Assembly: GCA_025267735.1 (NCBI GenBank)
Contig: CM046309.1
Coordinates: 56,364,319 to 56,428,318 of the forward strand
Length of the DNA stretch: 64,000 bases
Direction: 5' to 3'
Source of the DNA: Mactra quadrangularis
Lineage: Eukaryota; Mollusca; Bivalvia; Venerida; Mactridae
This document shows positions 1-12,300 of this stretch, piece by piece. Position numbers and translations under genes: made by a program. The notes beneath the pieces were generated by a model. It was given only the letters and a program-made list of their open reading frames with translations. It ran no database searches and was not told the origin of the DNA. The first letter of the stretch is position 1. Each line of letters opens with the position of its first letter.

Positions 1-245
1 GACTTGAAAATTGTCAAAAATTTATGATTTTGCAATAACTGAGGTAGTCTTTATAGCAGAACTTTACTGTACTTACAATCCCTTTGGTTTTAATCTTTTT
101 GGTTGTTTATGTGATGATTTGTTCAAACGACTCAAGAAAGCATTGGAAAACACCTGGTCAAAACAAAAAACAAAAAAGATTTTCCTTTGATTTCATTTAA
201 ATACTGTTGTAAATTAAAATCTCTCAGTTCATTATTCCTTATGAT

Positions 246-359
246 CATCCAAATCTCATAGAAGCTTGTTTTTTTTGTATTTTCATCCAAATCTTATAGA
301 AGCTTGTTTTTTGTATTTTCATCCAAATCTCATATGAGCTTTTTTTTTGTATTTTCAAG
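246..359 (+). repeat. Triplicated splice-acceptor tract before the first visible TULP exon
   Basis: Three direct units (246-283, 284-319, 320-359; 36-40 bp) each run from catccaaatct through a T-run to gtattttc. The last one supplies the polypyrimidine tract and AG used by the exon at 360, and that exon itself opens with a unit-like catccagat. Confidence 0.75.
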
Positions 360-3300
360 CATCCAGATGATGATGATGAAGAAGATGGGTCACCAGGTGG
401 AGCTATGGGCAGGTCCTATTCTCCAGAGATGACGGAAAATTTAGATGAGTTTGTTTTAAAACCGGCACCGCAAGGAGTCACCATAAAATGTAGGATTACA
501 CGAGATAAAAAAGGCGTTGATCGTGGAATGTATCCAACCTACTTTCTACACATGGAGCGGGAAGATTCTAAAAAAGATGTTAAAAGGGTAAAAATACTTT
601 GTTATGTTCTTAGCATCTGACTTTTACTGTTTTACATAGATTTTTAGCCGGATTTTTCAACCAGGTGGTCGATTGGGCAGGCTTCCAGTGTCGTTAACAA
701 TTGCGTTTAAGTTTTCAATTTAGCATATATTAGCATATACTTCTGCCATTTATTGTCAGATCTTAATCAAACTTCATACAATTATAATATACCATGCCAT
801 GAACAGATATAGAAAGTAACCACAACTCTACCTGGCTTTATTATGGATTATTTCCCTTTGAAATTTTTGCGTTAAAGTTTTTAAATCGGGCTTTAATGTG
901 GTTTCCACATTACATTTCTTGTTAAACTTTTGTTATAAAAAGGGCCCCTCAAACAACAAAGGAAGACAAGAATCTAAGGGATTGCTGCCTTGGAATAAAC
1001 AATTGCAGAATAATCGCCACTGGGAGTACTGGGGATTTAAATATATACCAGGAGTGTCTAAATTGATAAATAAATTATATAGAAAACAAACTGTTAGCAT
1101 CATATTGTGTACAATGATTGTTGCTTACATTATTGGAAATACTGTTGTTAGTCAAGATGATGTTGTTTTCAAGCATGTTCTATCATTTATAACAACATTA
1201 AATGGTGTTATTATAGATAGGTCGGTATTTATGGAGATATAAATGGTAGATTGTGTCATTGTAATCTGATAAATACCAAAGCTATCATTCTCCACTTGTG
1301 TTCTTGCTTATTTTATGTCTGACAAGCTTCAAGTTTAGGTCAGATTAAGTTGAACTTTGCTATTTAAATATTCATGACACATCTTGCAATGACTGTATTG
1401 CAAAAAAAATTGTTAAAAGAGAGTTAACACCAAATGTTTTATCCACAGTAAAGAAAGTCTTTATTATTATCAAAATCTTTATCATCATCATTATTGTCGT
1501 CATTATCATAATCATCATCATTATCATCATTACCATCATTATTATTATTATTAATGAATTTTTTAATAACAGCAGGAATAACTTATGAAGCTTGGCTTGT
1601 GAATATCGTACACCGTCAAAATGGCTTGAATACCCAATCTGGATATTAGTAGGGTTTTTCTAGATAAACACTATGCATTGGTTAACGCAAAGGTCATGTG
1701 AACGTGGAAAGTCAAGGTATAAAATATGCATCATTTTATCTGTTTGTCTTTATTAAAGACTATCACTATTTTTGCTTGCAGATATTTTTGCTTGCTGGTC
1801 GAAAAAGAAAGAAATCCAAAACTTCAAACTACCTGATGTCAACAGACCCCACAGATTTAACCCGTGGTGGTGAATCATTTGTTGGAAAACTTAGGTAATA
1901 TTAATACACAATCTGTAACCTTTTTACTCCTTATATAAAAGTAGGTCTGTGTGATGTAGTTCCTGAATGTGTCAAAATGACAAAAAGTAGTCCATGAAGT
2001 GTGTGACCTGGGGTATGTTTTTTTAAAATTAGAGCATACTCACATTCGTTAATTAATGAAGATTGAAACCTGGGTTGGTAGGGCAGTTAGTAGCACACCT
2101 GGATTTTGAATCTAGTGTCCCAAAGGGGGTACAGATCCCACCCAGGGAGGTTATACCATTCCATGAAAATTTGACAATAATGTCAATTTTCCTTCATTTA
2201 TAAGGTATATGGGAAATTTCCAGCCTTGTGGAAGAGTAGTAGAATTTTTGAAGGCAGCTGTATTTTTTATTAATTATCTTTATTTTTGTATTTAATTAGC
2301 TTTGCATTTGTTATGATAATTAAAGTTAAACAGATTATTTCTCCAGGTCGGAGATTAAAACTCTATTTGGCATACAGAGAGCAAAAAAATGTTGTTTTCA
2401 AATAGGAAGGGTTTTCGACTTGGAGAAGAACGTCTCAAAATAGGAAAGATTTTAGACTCGGAAAATAAAGTCTGCTTTTAATTAATGTTATTTTCTCCAT
2501 GGAACTTTGTCACGCAGATATAATTAGTTGACGTGTGTACATGTCCCTGTTTTTCTTTTCCATCCCAAAATGTCAAACTCTAGCCTAAAACTCGTCTGTT
2601 AGTATTTTTTTCTGTCATGTTCGGCTTCTAAACAGTTAAATATGCATCATTGGGTCAGGAAAAAAAATAGTCTATGTCTCCCTTTATTTACATGTGGTTT
2701 GACTAGTTTTGTGCGAATTCATGGATATGCATGGGTGAAAGTTTTCATGACTGGTCTTGAATTTTTAGATTTTTTAGGCAGAAAAATGTGATTTTTTCTT
2801 CCAATATATTCATGTAAGAGCCTTTGACGTCGTGGACTTAAGGAATTTCAGAATTTTGAAACTTTACTGTTGAATTTTATTAATTTAATACATGTTTTAT
2901 TCAATGAATTGGATTGGATAACAGGCATATAATGCCTATACACATCCTCTCCATGAATTTTATTCAACTGTGGGTGGTGCTTACATTAACCCCACTGATT
3001 TAGATACTCAATATTTGTTTAATAATTAATGAGCATAAATATGGATGTCTAAACAAGGATGTCTATTTGTTTTTATTATAAGTACTGAAATATCGAAGTG
3101 AGTATTTAAATCAGTGGGGTTAATGTATGCACCACTGACAGTTGAATAAAACTCAACTATACATTTCACTAAGTGTGCACTTAATGTGAACTCTGTTGTG
3201 TACTTTAATTAAAGAGTATGTATTACTGTAGGGTTGTACTAGGAAATTGAACCTATGACCCTTGGATTAGTTGTCAGACCCGCTTCAGACTGAGCTAAGT

Positions 3301-6300
3301 GGGCGATCTTTTCACTGACTACAATGTATATTTATAATCAGCTTTTCTAATTATAAAACACAATCATATCTTGTCTGGTATATCCTAATCTTACTTATTT
3401 ATTTAGATTATGTATGATGATAATGAATTATTTATTATGTACAGTACAAGAAAATTAATTGTTTAAAGGGCATGTCACAATACTATTTATTTTGTATTGT
3501 ATATCATAAACATGTGGTTGATGGTTCAGTGCAAAATATGTCTTACTCGTTTTAAATAAGGAATGATGTAGACTAGTTTTGCACTGACGTCATCACAGTA
3601 TTCAGGGCTCGAATTTAACAAAAAATTTGACTTGCTATTTTTTGCGAGTTGATTTTATTCCAACTCGCAAAATGAAAACATCACTGGCATTCTTTTATCC
3701 AAATTTTAATAGCAAACATAATTACTATTCACCTAATGCAAAAAACATACTACTATATTTAACTGTATAGATAGAACATGGGCGATATTGTTGGATAGAC
3801 AAAGAATAAGGAACATTTTTAGGGTGAATCTTTATTCTTGAAATAATACAATTGATATATCTTGTCATTTCAATGCTTATTTGAGCCTCCTTAGTTTAGA
3901 CAGTAATATTTTTAGTTGATTTCAATTTGCAAAAATTTGCGAGTTAAAATAAAAGTTACTCGCAATTTTTAAAATTCGCTCGCATTTTGAGAGTATGCGA
4001 GCTTAATTTCAAGCCCTGAGTATTGTACAAGAAAATTATTTGATTTAAAGGTAGAAAAGAGTATGGCCGTTGAATATATTTAATGAATATACTTTACAAA
4101 ATATAAGGTCGTGTCCGAGAATCAAACAAATGGCCTCTGAATCGATTGTCAAATGCTTTACTGTATAATTTTATAGTTTGGGGAAAAAATATTTTGAAAA
4201 TGGTAGTGTGACAGGGTCTTTAACACATGTCATCTTTGGAGAATTAAATGTACATCAATGTTTGAATAGACAGTTTTAAATCAATAATTCATTAATTATT
4301 TATAATTGATTGTTTAATGAGATAATACTTGATGAATGTTCTTTTCTAATAAAGTATATATTTCAGATTGAATAATGAAGTTTATCATATACCGTAAATT
4401 TTAATCCTGATTAATTTTCCTTTTTAATAAACATTAATATAATGAAAGAGTTCAAAGGGCATATTTTATCTCCTTGGTAAGCCGCCATACTAGCTCTGTC
4501 AGTTGCATTCAAGTCTACTGATTGAGGGATTGTGGGTTTGATTTCCAGGCTGTTCTCCCTCCTACCACTGATTCTAAATCATGTAGGACAATTGTCAGTC
4601 ACTGACAGAAGTATGTGTTTAGTAAACTGGTTAACTGCTTAATCTAGAGATTTAGCCTTTCTAGGAATGGTGATATGATCTATATAATGTTTTGCTACAG
4701 CATTAAACCCAACCTCCCCAAAAATACACTCTGTGATTATGTTATATTATAGATTCTAGGTATTATGTTGGGTATATTTGTGTATTGTAAGGTCTAATAT
4801 TAATATATTTGAATATATTTTAGGTCAAACCTACTGGGTACACAGTTTACATTATATGATAATGGTGATAATCCTAAACAAGGTGTTGATAGAGCCAGGA
4901 AAGAATTGATTGGAATAGCATATGTAAGTTCTCTTTGCTATGTATCAAAATTAATGTTGACATGTAATTTCAATAGACTGTATCTGGAATTCAAATATTT
5001 TTCCCTGCAGTACAAACAAACTTTCACCATTACACAAGCTGCAGTCCTGGCGTAGTGGTTAGCATGTCTGACTTTGAATCCGGAGATCGCAGGTTCGAGC
5101 CCGGTCGCTGTAGGTCATACCCTTTACATGAGTTGTTGGCCTCATGGTAGGGTAAGTTAGTACTGGTGATAGAAAAGTGTCCAGGAAACCTATAGTAGGA
5201 AGAGCTGGCCATCCTGTATATGACCTAAATATGTGTTGAATACGACATTAAATAAAAAAATTCACCATTACACAGACGAAAAAAACCATAAATCGGACTT
5301 CGGAATAAGATCTATAGACCTTATCCGGAATTCAAATTAATTGGTTTTCCATATGTGCATAGGGGGTACAAACAAAGTTATCTACCTAGTATTGCTAAAT
5401 AGCACGAACTATGGATTAAATCCTATTGTTCTTTGTACTCATGTTTTCATTGTAACTGTGAACGTTTGTTTGTACCGGAGGGGAAACCCAAATATTTAAA
5501 TTCCGGATATAGTCTATCGGCAAAAAACTTCTGGAGGGCACTTTACGTTAGAGATATGACAACTTTTGGAGGGCCCTGTATATTTGTGTGTATGGTTGGT
5601 GTAAAGATATAAATCAATACTATATATCTAGAAATATATTATAACTGACTGATCAACTTATATAATATATTTATATTGTCTAGTAAACTGTCTTGGACTG
5701 TCAGAGAATGTCTTTCTGTCTATATATTTATATCTAATGTACAGATCACTCCAAAAGTTGTGTCTGAAATACAGTGCCCTCCAAAAGTTTTTATATTTCT
5801 AATGTGCAATTCCCTCTAAAAGTGTTTCTAAACTTTATATTTGTTGGTTAAGGCCATGCTTTCTTAATTATCTTTAAAAAGGATTTTAATGCATGTTTTA
5901 TATTGTGGGGTTAGCTCAAAATGGACATAACTCGCTCTTTTTTTATTTTGAGTTACAAGCATTTTGTGCTGAACATGTAAATATGTATTAAAAGTTGTGG
6001 TATTGGCACTGTATTTTACTGCTGTTTCCCTGCGTTTAAAAAATTAATAAACTAAAAATGCATTTAAGCATATTTTTTATATTTCTTAAAAAAAAACTGT
6101 TGTTCTTTTTTTTACATGAGTAATATGTGAATCGGTTTATCCTAAAAACAAGATTTTGTCCAAAAACTTTTGGAGGGCACTGTATATACCACAGATAAAA
6201 TATTGTAGGAAATTATTGTGACAAGTTTGTATATTGAGTAATGATACTTAGTCACCTTGGTTATTAGTGTTACAGCCATTGGCACTCTTGTTCCCACCTT

Positions 6301-9300
6301 GTGTTGGTTGCTAGTTGATAATGATAAGTGCTTTGACGCTCATTTTCCTATTTTGTGGGTATTACTCTATGAGACTAAGTCACTCATTTAGTTGTAATGT
6401 ACATGACAACACTGTCTGATGCTAGAAAACCTTATGAAATTATTATCTGATATAACACAGCTTATCCAAAAAAGCATTAAGTCTCTCCTTTTTGTTTAAT
6501 TTTTTTGTAACCTAAAAACGCATTGCTGGGTCTGTGCAAAAATTGTTTTGGTGTTTTATGTGCATGACATCATCTGATGAATGGTGGTTTTTTCACTTAG
6601 ACAATATGTGATTGAACCTATTGGGACAAGTGTGAGGTTGGTGCCCTAACAGTGCCCCAGGATTCCCTTAGAGGGAATTTCTTAAGAGAGATATCTGAAT
6701 ACTTGAGTAGGGATTCCTTTAGGATCCCTGGTAAATAAATTAGAGTCAAACCCTTTATAAACATATATTCAGCCTTTTTATGATTTTTTTAAATCTAAAT
6801 AGATTCAAGAATAAAAGATGGGCTCAGCTCAAAATGGTAGTACCTTGATTTCAGACTAATTGTTGATGTCATGTTTTTCAGGAGACGAATGTATTAGGTT
6901 TTAAAGGACCAAGAAAGATGACTATTGTTATACCTGGTATGAATCTAGATCATGAAAGAGTTGATATCAAACCTAGAGATGTAAGTATAGTAAACATTCA
7001 ATCTGATTAAAATTCAAGCTTAAATTGCTGCTCGCATTCTTGTTCTTTTTACATCTGACAAGCTTGCAGTATGGGTCACATTCAACTGACCTTTACTATT
7101 TTAATGGTTATTTCAAACCTGAAGAATAAGTAAAATAAACATGCAATCTGATTAAAATGTGACATGAAAAAATCTGGCATATAGTTTGACGAAACCTGGT
7201 CAGGCGGGCGTCCGGTGTCGTTTACAATTGCGTTAAAAGTTTTTCTTTACCATATATTTCTGCCATTTATTGTCAGATCTTTATGAAACTTCATACATTG
7301 ATAACATACCATGTGATGAACAGAATTAGAAAGTTACCACAACTCTAACTGGCTTTATTTACTTTGTAATTTGTGTGTTAAATTTTTTTAATCCGGCTTT
7401 AATGTGGTTTCCACATTACATTTCTTGTTATTACTATTATTATAGTATCTGAAAAAGTAAATTGTCAAAATGACACGGAAAACCTGTTATAAAAAATGTT
7501 TGCTATTGGTAAGGCAGTTATTGGAAGGTGATTACTTTGAGCAGTTTTACTGTGTATAAATTATCTCTTGCTCTGTTTTATTGTAAAGATGGTACTAAAT
7601 GTCAATTATATTTATTGTTACACTACAGGGTCATGATGGTTTAATAGAAAGATGGAAGAGGAAGAATATGGACAATATTTTAGAATTACATAATAAAAGT
7701 CCTGTATGGAATGATGGTATGTGCTCATAGTGTTATTTTTAATGTTTTTATCTGGTCTTTGGCACATATTCTAATAATTTGCTTTACTTTTTTACCTGGG
7801 AATATGGATAATATTTTAGAATTACATAATATAAGTCCTGTATGGAATGATGGTATGTGTCCCATAGTGTTTTTATACGCCCGTTTTGAAAAAACGGTCG
7901 TATTATGTTATGATGTTGTCCGTCTGTCCGTCTGTCCGTCCGTGGACAATTGCTTGTCCGGATGATAACTCAAGAAAGGATATACCTAGGTTCCTAAAAT
8001 TTTATGTGTGGATAGCCCTTGGGTAAAGGAGGTTCCCTATTGATTTTGAGACCCCAGGGTTAAAGGTCAAGGTCACTGGGACTTAAAATAGGTAAAACTT
8101 GTCCGGACAATAACTGAACCACCAATGTACCTAAGTTCACCAAATTTAATGTAAGAGTAGCCCATGTGTCAAAGATGTTCCCTATTGGTTTTGGGGCCCC
8201 TGCATGAAAGGTCAAGGTCACAGTGGCATCATATGGGGAAAAAACTTGTCTTGACAATAACTTAACAACCAATCTACCTAGGTTCACCAAATTTTATGTG
8301 AGAGAAGCCCATGTGTCAAGGATGTTCCCAATAAGTGTTGGGGCCCCTGGGTCAAAGGTAAAGGTCACTGGGACATCAAATTGAAAAACCTTGTCCGGAC
8401 CATAACTCAACAACGCCTTTACCTAGGTTCACCAAATTTTATGTAAGAGTAGCCCATGTGTCAAAGATGTGCCTTACAGGTTTATGGGGCCCTAGGTTCA
8501 AAGGTCAAGGTCACAGGGGCATTATATGGAAAAACTTTGTCCAGACAATAACTGAAAGACCAATGTACCTAGGTTCACCAAATTTTATGTAAGAGTACCC
8601 CATGTGTCAAGAATATGCCCTATTGATTTTGGGGCCCCTGGGTCAAAGTTCAAGGTCACAGTGGCATGATATTGAAAAACATTGTCCGGGTAATAACTCA
8701 ACAATGACTGTACCTAGGTTAACCAAATTTCATGTGAGAGTAGCCCATGTGTCAAGGATGTACCTAATCAGTTTTGGGAAAGCAGGGTTAAGTTTAAATC
8801 TTAAACCAGAAGATATCAAATTTCCAAGCTGTGACTTCAAATGTTCTATCAATATGTTTATAAAGTCAAAACGGCAAACAATGAAACACTTGTCCAGACA
8901 ATAACTGAACCACCAATGTACCTAGGTTCTCCAAATTTTATGTGAGGGTAGCCCTTGGGTAAAGGTTATGCCCTATTGGTTTTGGGGCTCCTGGGTCACA
9001 GGTCAAGGTCACAGGGGCATCATATTGAAAATCCTTGTTTGGACAATAACTCATCAACTACTGTACCTAGGTTCACAAAATTTATGTGAAGGTAGCCCTT
9101 GTGTCAAGGATGTTCCCATTAGGTTTTTGGGCCCCAGACCCAAAGGTCAAGGTCACAGAGGCATCATATGGAAAAACCTTGTCCAGACAATAACTGAACA
9201 ACCAATGTACCTAGGTTCACTAAATTTTATGTGAAAGTAGCCCATGTGTCAAGGTTATGCCCTATTGGTTTTGGGGCACCTTGGTCAAAGGTCAAGGTCA

Positions 9301-12300
9301 CAGGGGCATCATATTGAAAAACATTGTCCGGATAATTACTCAACAATGATTGTACCAAAGTTCACCAAATTTCATGTGAGAGTAGCCCATGTGTCAAGGA
9401 TGTACCTTATCAGTTTTGGGAAAACCGGGTTAAGTTTAGATCTTAAACCAGAAGATATCAAATTACCAAGCTGTGACTTCAAATGTTCTATCAATATGTT
9501 TATAAAGTCAAAACGGCAAACAATGAAACACTTGTCCAGACAATAACTGAACCACCAATGTACCTAGGTTCTCCAAATTTTATATGAGGGTAGCCCTTGG
9601 GTAAAAGTTATGCCCTATTGGTTTTGGGGCTCCTGGGCCAAAGGTCAAGGTCACAGGGGCATCATATTGAAAATCCTTGTTTGGACAGTAACTCAACAAG
9701 GACTGTACCTAGGTTCATAAAATTTTATGTGAATGTAGCCCTTGTGTGAAGGATGTTCCCAATAGGTTTTGGGGCCCCAGACCCAAAGGTCAAGGTCACA
9801 GAGGCATCATATGGAAAAACCTTGTCCAGACAATAACTGAACAACCAATGTACCTAGGTTCACTAAATTTTTTGTGAGAGTAGCCCATGTGTCATGGTTA
9901 TGTCCTATTGGTTTTAGGGGCCCTGGGTCAAAGGTCAAGGTCACAGGGGCATCATATTGAAAAACATTGTCCGTGTAGTAAATCAACAATGACTGCACTT
10001 AAGTTCGCCAAATTTCATGTGAGAGTAGCCCATGTGTCAAGGATGTTCCCTATTGATTTTGGGGCCCCTGGGTCAAGTTTAAACCATCATCCAGAAGATA
10101 TCAAATTACCAAGTAGAGACTTCAAATGTTCAATCAATATGTTAATAAAGTCAAAATGGCAAACCATGGAAATAATGCTATATTTAATAAGTAAAATGAA
10201 TTTAGTTCACCAAATTTTATGTGAGGGTAGCCCATGTGTTAAGGATGTTCCCAATTGGTTTTGGGTCAAAACTGGGTCAAAGATCTAGGTCACAGGGGCA
10301 TCATTTGGACAATCCTTGTCCGGACAATAACTAAACAATGATTGTACCTAGGTTAACTAAATTTTATGTGGATCAGCCCATTTGTCAAGATGTAATGTGT
10401 TGATAGCTCTTTGGTAGAGGATGTTCCCTTTTGATGTGGAAACCCCAGGGACAAAAGTCAAGGTCACAGGGACTTAATTCATATTGAAACATTTTCCGGA
10501 CAGTAACTCAATGATAATTGTACCTACATTGTAGGTTTTCCAAATCTTATTTAAGGGTAGCCTTAATGTCTAGCATATGCCCCTTTGGTTTTAGGTCCCT
10601 GTGTTAAAGGTTAAAGTCAAAAGAAAAATCATGAGGAAAAACCTTGTCCAACAACCAACTTTACCTAATATCACCAAATTTTATGTATAAATACTCTTTG
10701 GGTCAAGGGCGAGAACTTTTGGTTCTGAGGCCCCAGGGTCAAGGTCACTGGAAGTTTGTATGGGAAAACTTTGTGTCGGTGATAAATCAACCATGACTGT
10801 ACCTAGGTTCTCAAAATCTTTGCTTTGGATAGCCCTCCTGTTAAGAATGGGACCTATTCTGAGATCCCGGGGTCATTGGTCAAAGTCACAGGGACTTTAA
10901 ATGAGATAGAACACAGCATGGACTGCACACGGGCGTATAATGCCCCGCCCAGCGGAGCTCTTTTTTAGCTCGACTTTACGAAGTAATGTAGAGCTCTCCT
11001 ACTCGCCCCGGCGTCGGCGTCGGCGTCGGCGTCCGCGTCCACACTTCTGATTAAAGTTTTTGTGCAGTAAAATACTTTCTTCTATATCTTTGTTATTTCT
11101 TAAGATATTAACTTCAAACTTTAAATATATGTTCCTTACTATCAACCACATCTCATGTGACAAGGTCCATAACTCCAAACACATTTTTTCAAGAATTATC
11201 TCCCCTTGAACTGATTGAAGTTTTTGTGCACAGATTAAAGTTTTTGTGCAGTAAAATACTTTCTTCTGTATCTTTGTTATTTCTTAAGATATTAACTTCA
11301 AACTTTAAATATATGTTCCTTTCTATCAACCACATCTCATGTGACATGGTCCATAACTCCGAATGCATTTTTTTCAGAATTATCTCCCCTTGAACTTAGA
11401 GTTTTCTTTAAAAAATGTTTGTTTTTACTGCAACTGTTTTATTTCTTTAGGTATTGATTTCAAACTTTAAATATATGTTCCTTATTATCAACCACATCTC
11501 ATGTGACAAGGTTCATAACTCCGTATACATAATTTTCAAAGTTATCCCCCTTGAACTTATAGTTTTCTTTAATAAATATTTGTTTTTACTGCAACTGTTT
11601 TATTTCTTTAGGTATTGACTTTAAATATATGTTCCTTATTATCAACCACATCTCATGTGACAAGGTTCATAACTCCAAATATATTTTTTTCAGAATTATC
11701 TCCCCTTGAAATTAGAGTTTTCTTTAAAAAATGTTTGTTTTTACTGCAACTGTTTTATTTCTTCAGGTATTGACTTCAAACTTTAGATACATGTTCCTTT
11801 TTATCAACCACATCTCATGTGACAAGATTCATAACTCTTTATACATTTTTTCAGAGTTATCCCCCTTGAACTTATAGTTTTCTATTTATTTCTTTTTTTT
11901 TCTTTGAATTTGTTTAGTTTATATTTTCAAATTTTAAAATATGTATGTTCCTTATCATCAACCACATCTCCTGTGACAAACACTTACTAAGTCGAGCATG
12001 CTGTCTCCTCTGACAGCTCTTGTTATGTTTTACCCTGGTCTTTGGCACATATGCTAATGATTTGCTTTTTCTTTATTTACTTGGGTCTGTGCCACAGGAG
12101 GCTAAGGACAGGATTTCAAATTTTGTGTCTTGAAGGAGTTGCTGATTCAAGCCTCACCTTCACTGATTGTACCCTTTCCCTAAAATTGACTGATATTTGT
12201 GTTGATTTTCCTCCAGTAATAAGGATTATATAGAGAAGAAGTTGGCCTTTTGGAAGTGTAGGTCAGTACTGATTTTAGACCAGGTAAGCTAAGTTATGAG

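Noticed and set aside
898..1242. 114-codon frame in the first visible TULP intron
   Set aside because: Starts inside an intronic repeat copy, has no recognisable domain and no exon boundaries. The hydrophobic stretch is expected from AT-rich sequence.
8602..10288. Open frames of 76-133 codons at 8602, 8968, 9244, 9887 and again at 63552
   Set aside because: They are the same ~144-bp repeat unit translated over and over ([15 protein letters not shown] starts, [12 protein letters not shown]). No codon bias or splice context.
7877..10965. CRISPR-like or bacterial repeat array
   Set aside because: Units are long, contiguous and diverged, without unique spacers, and sit in a eukaryotic intron.
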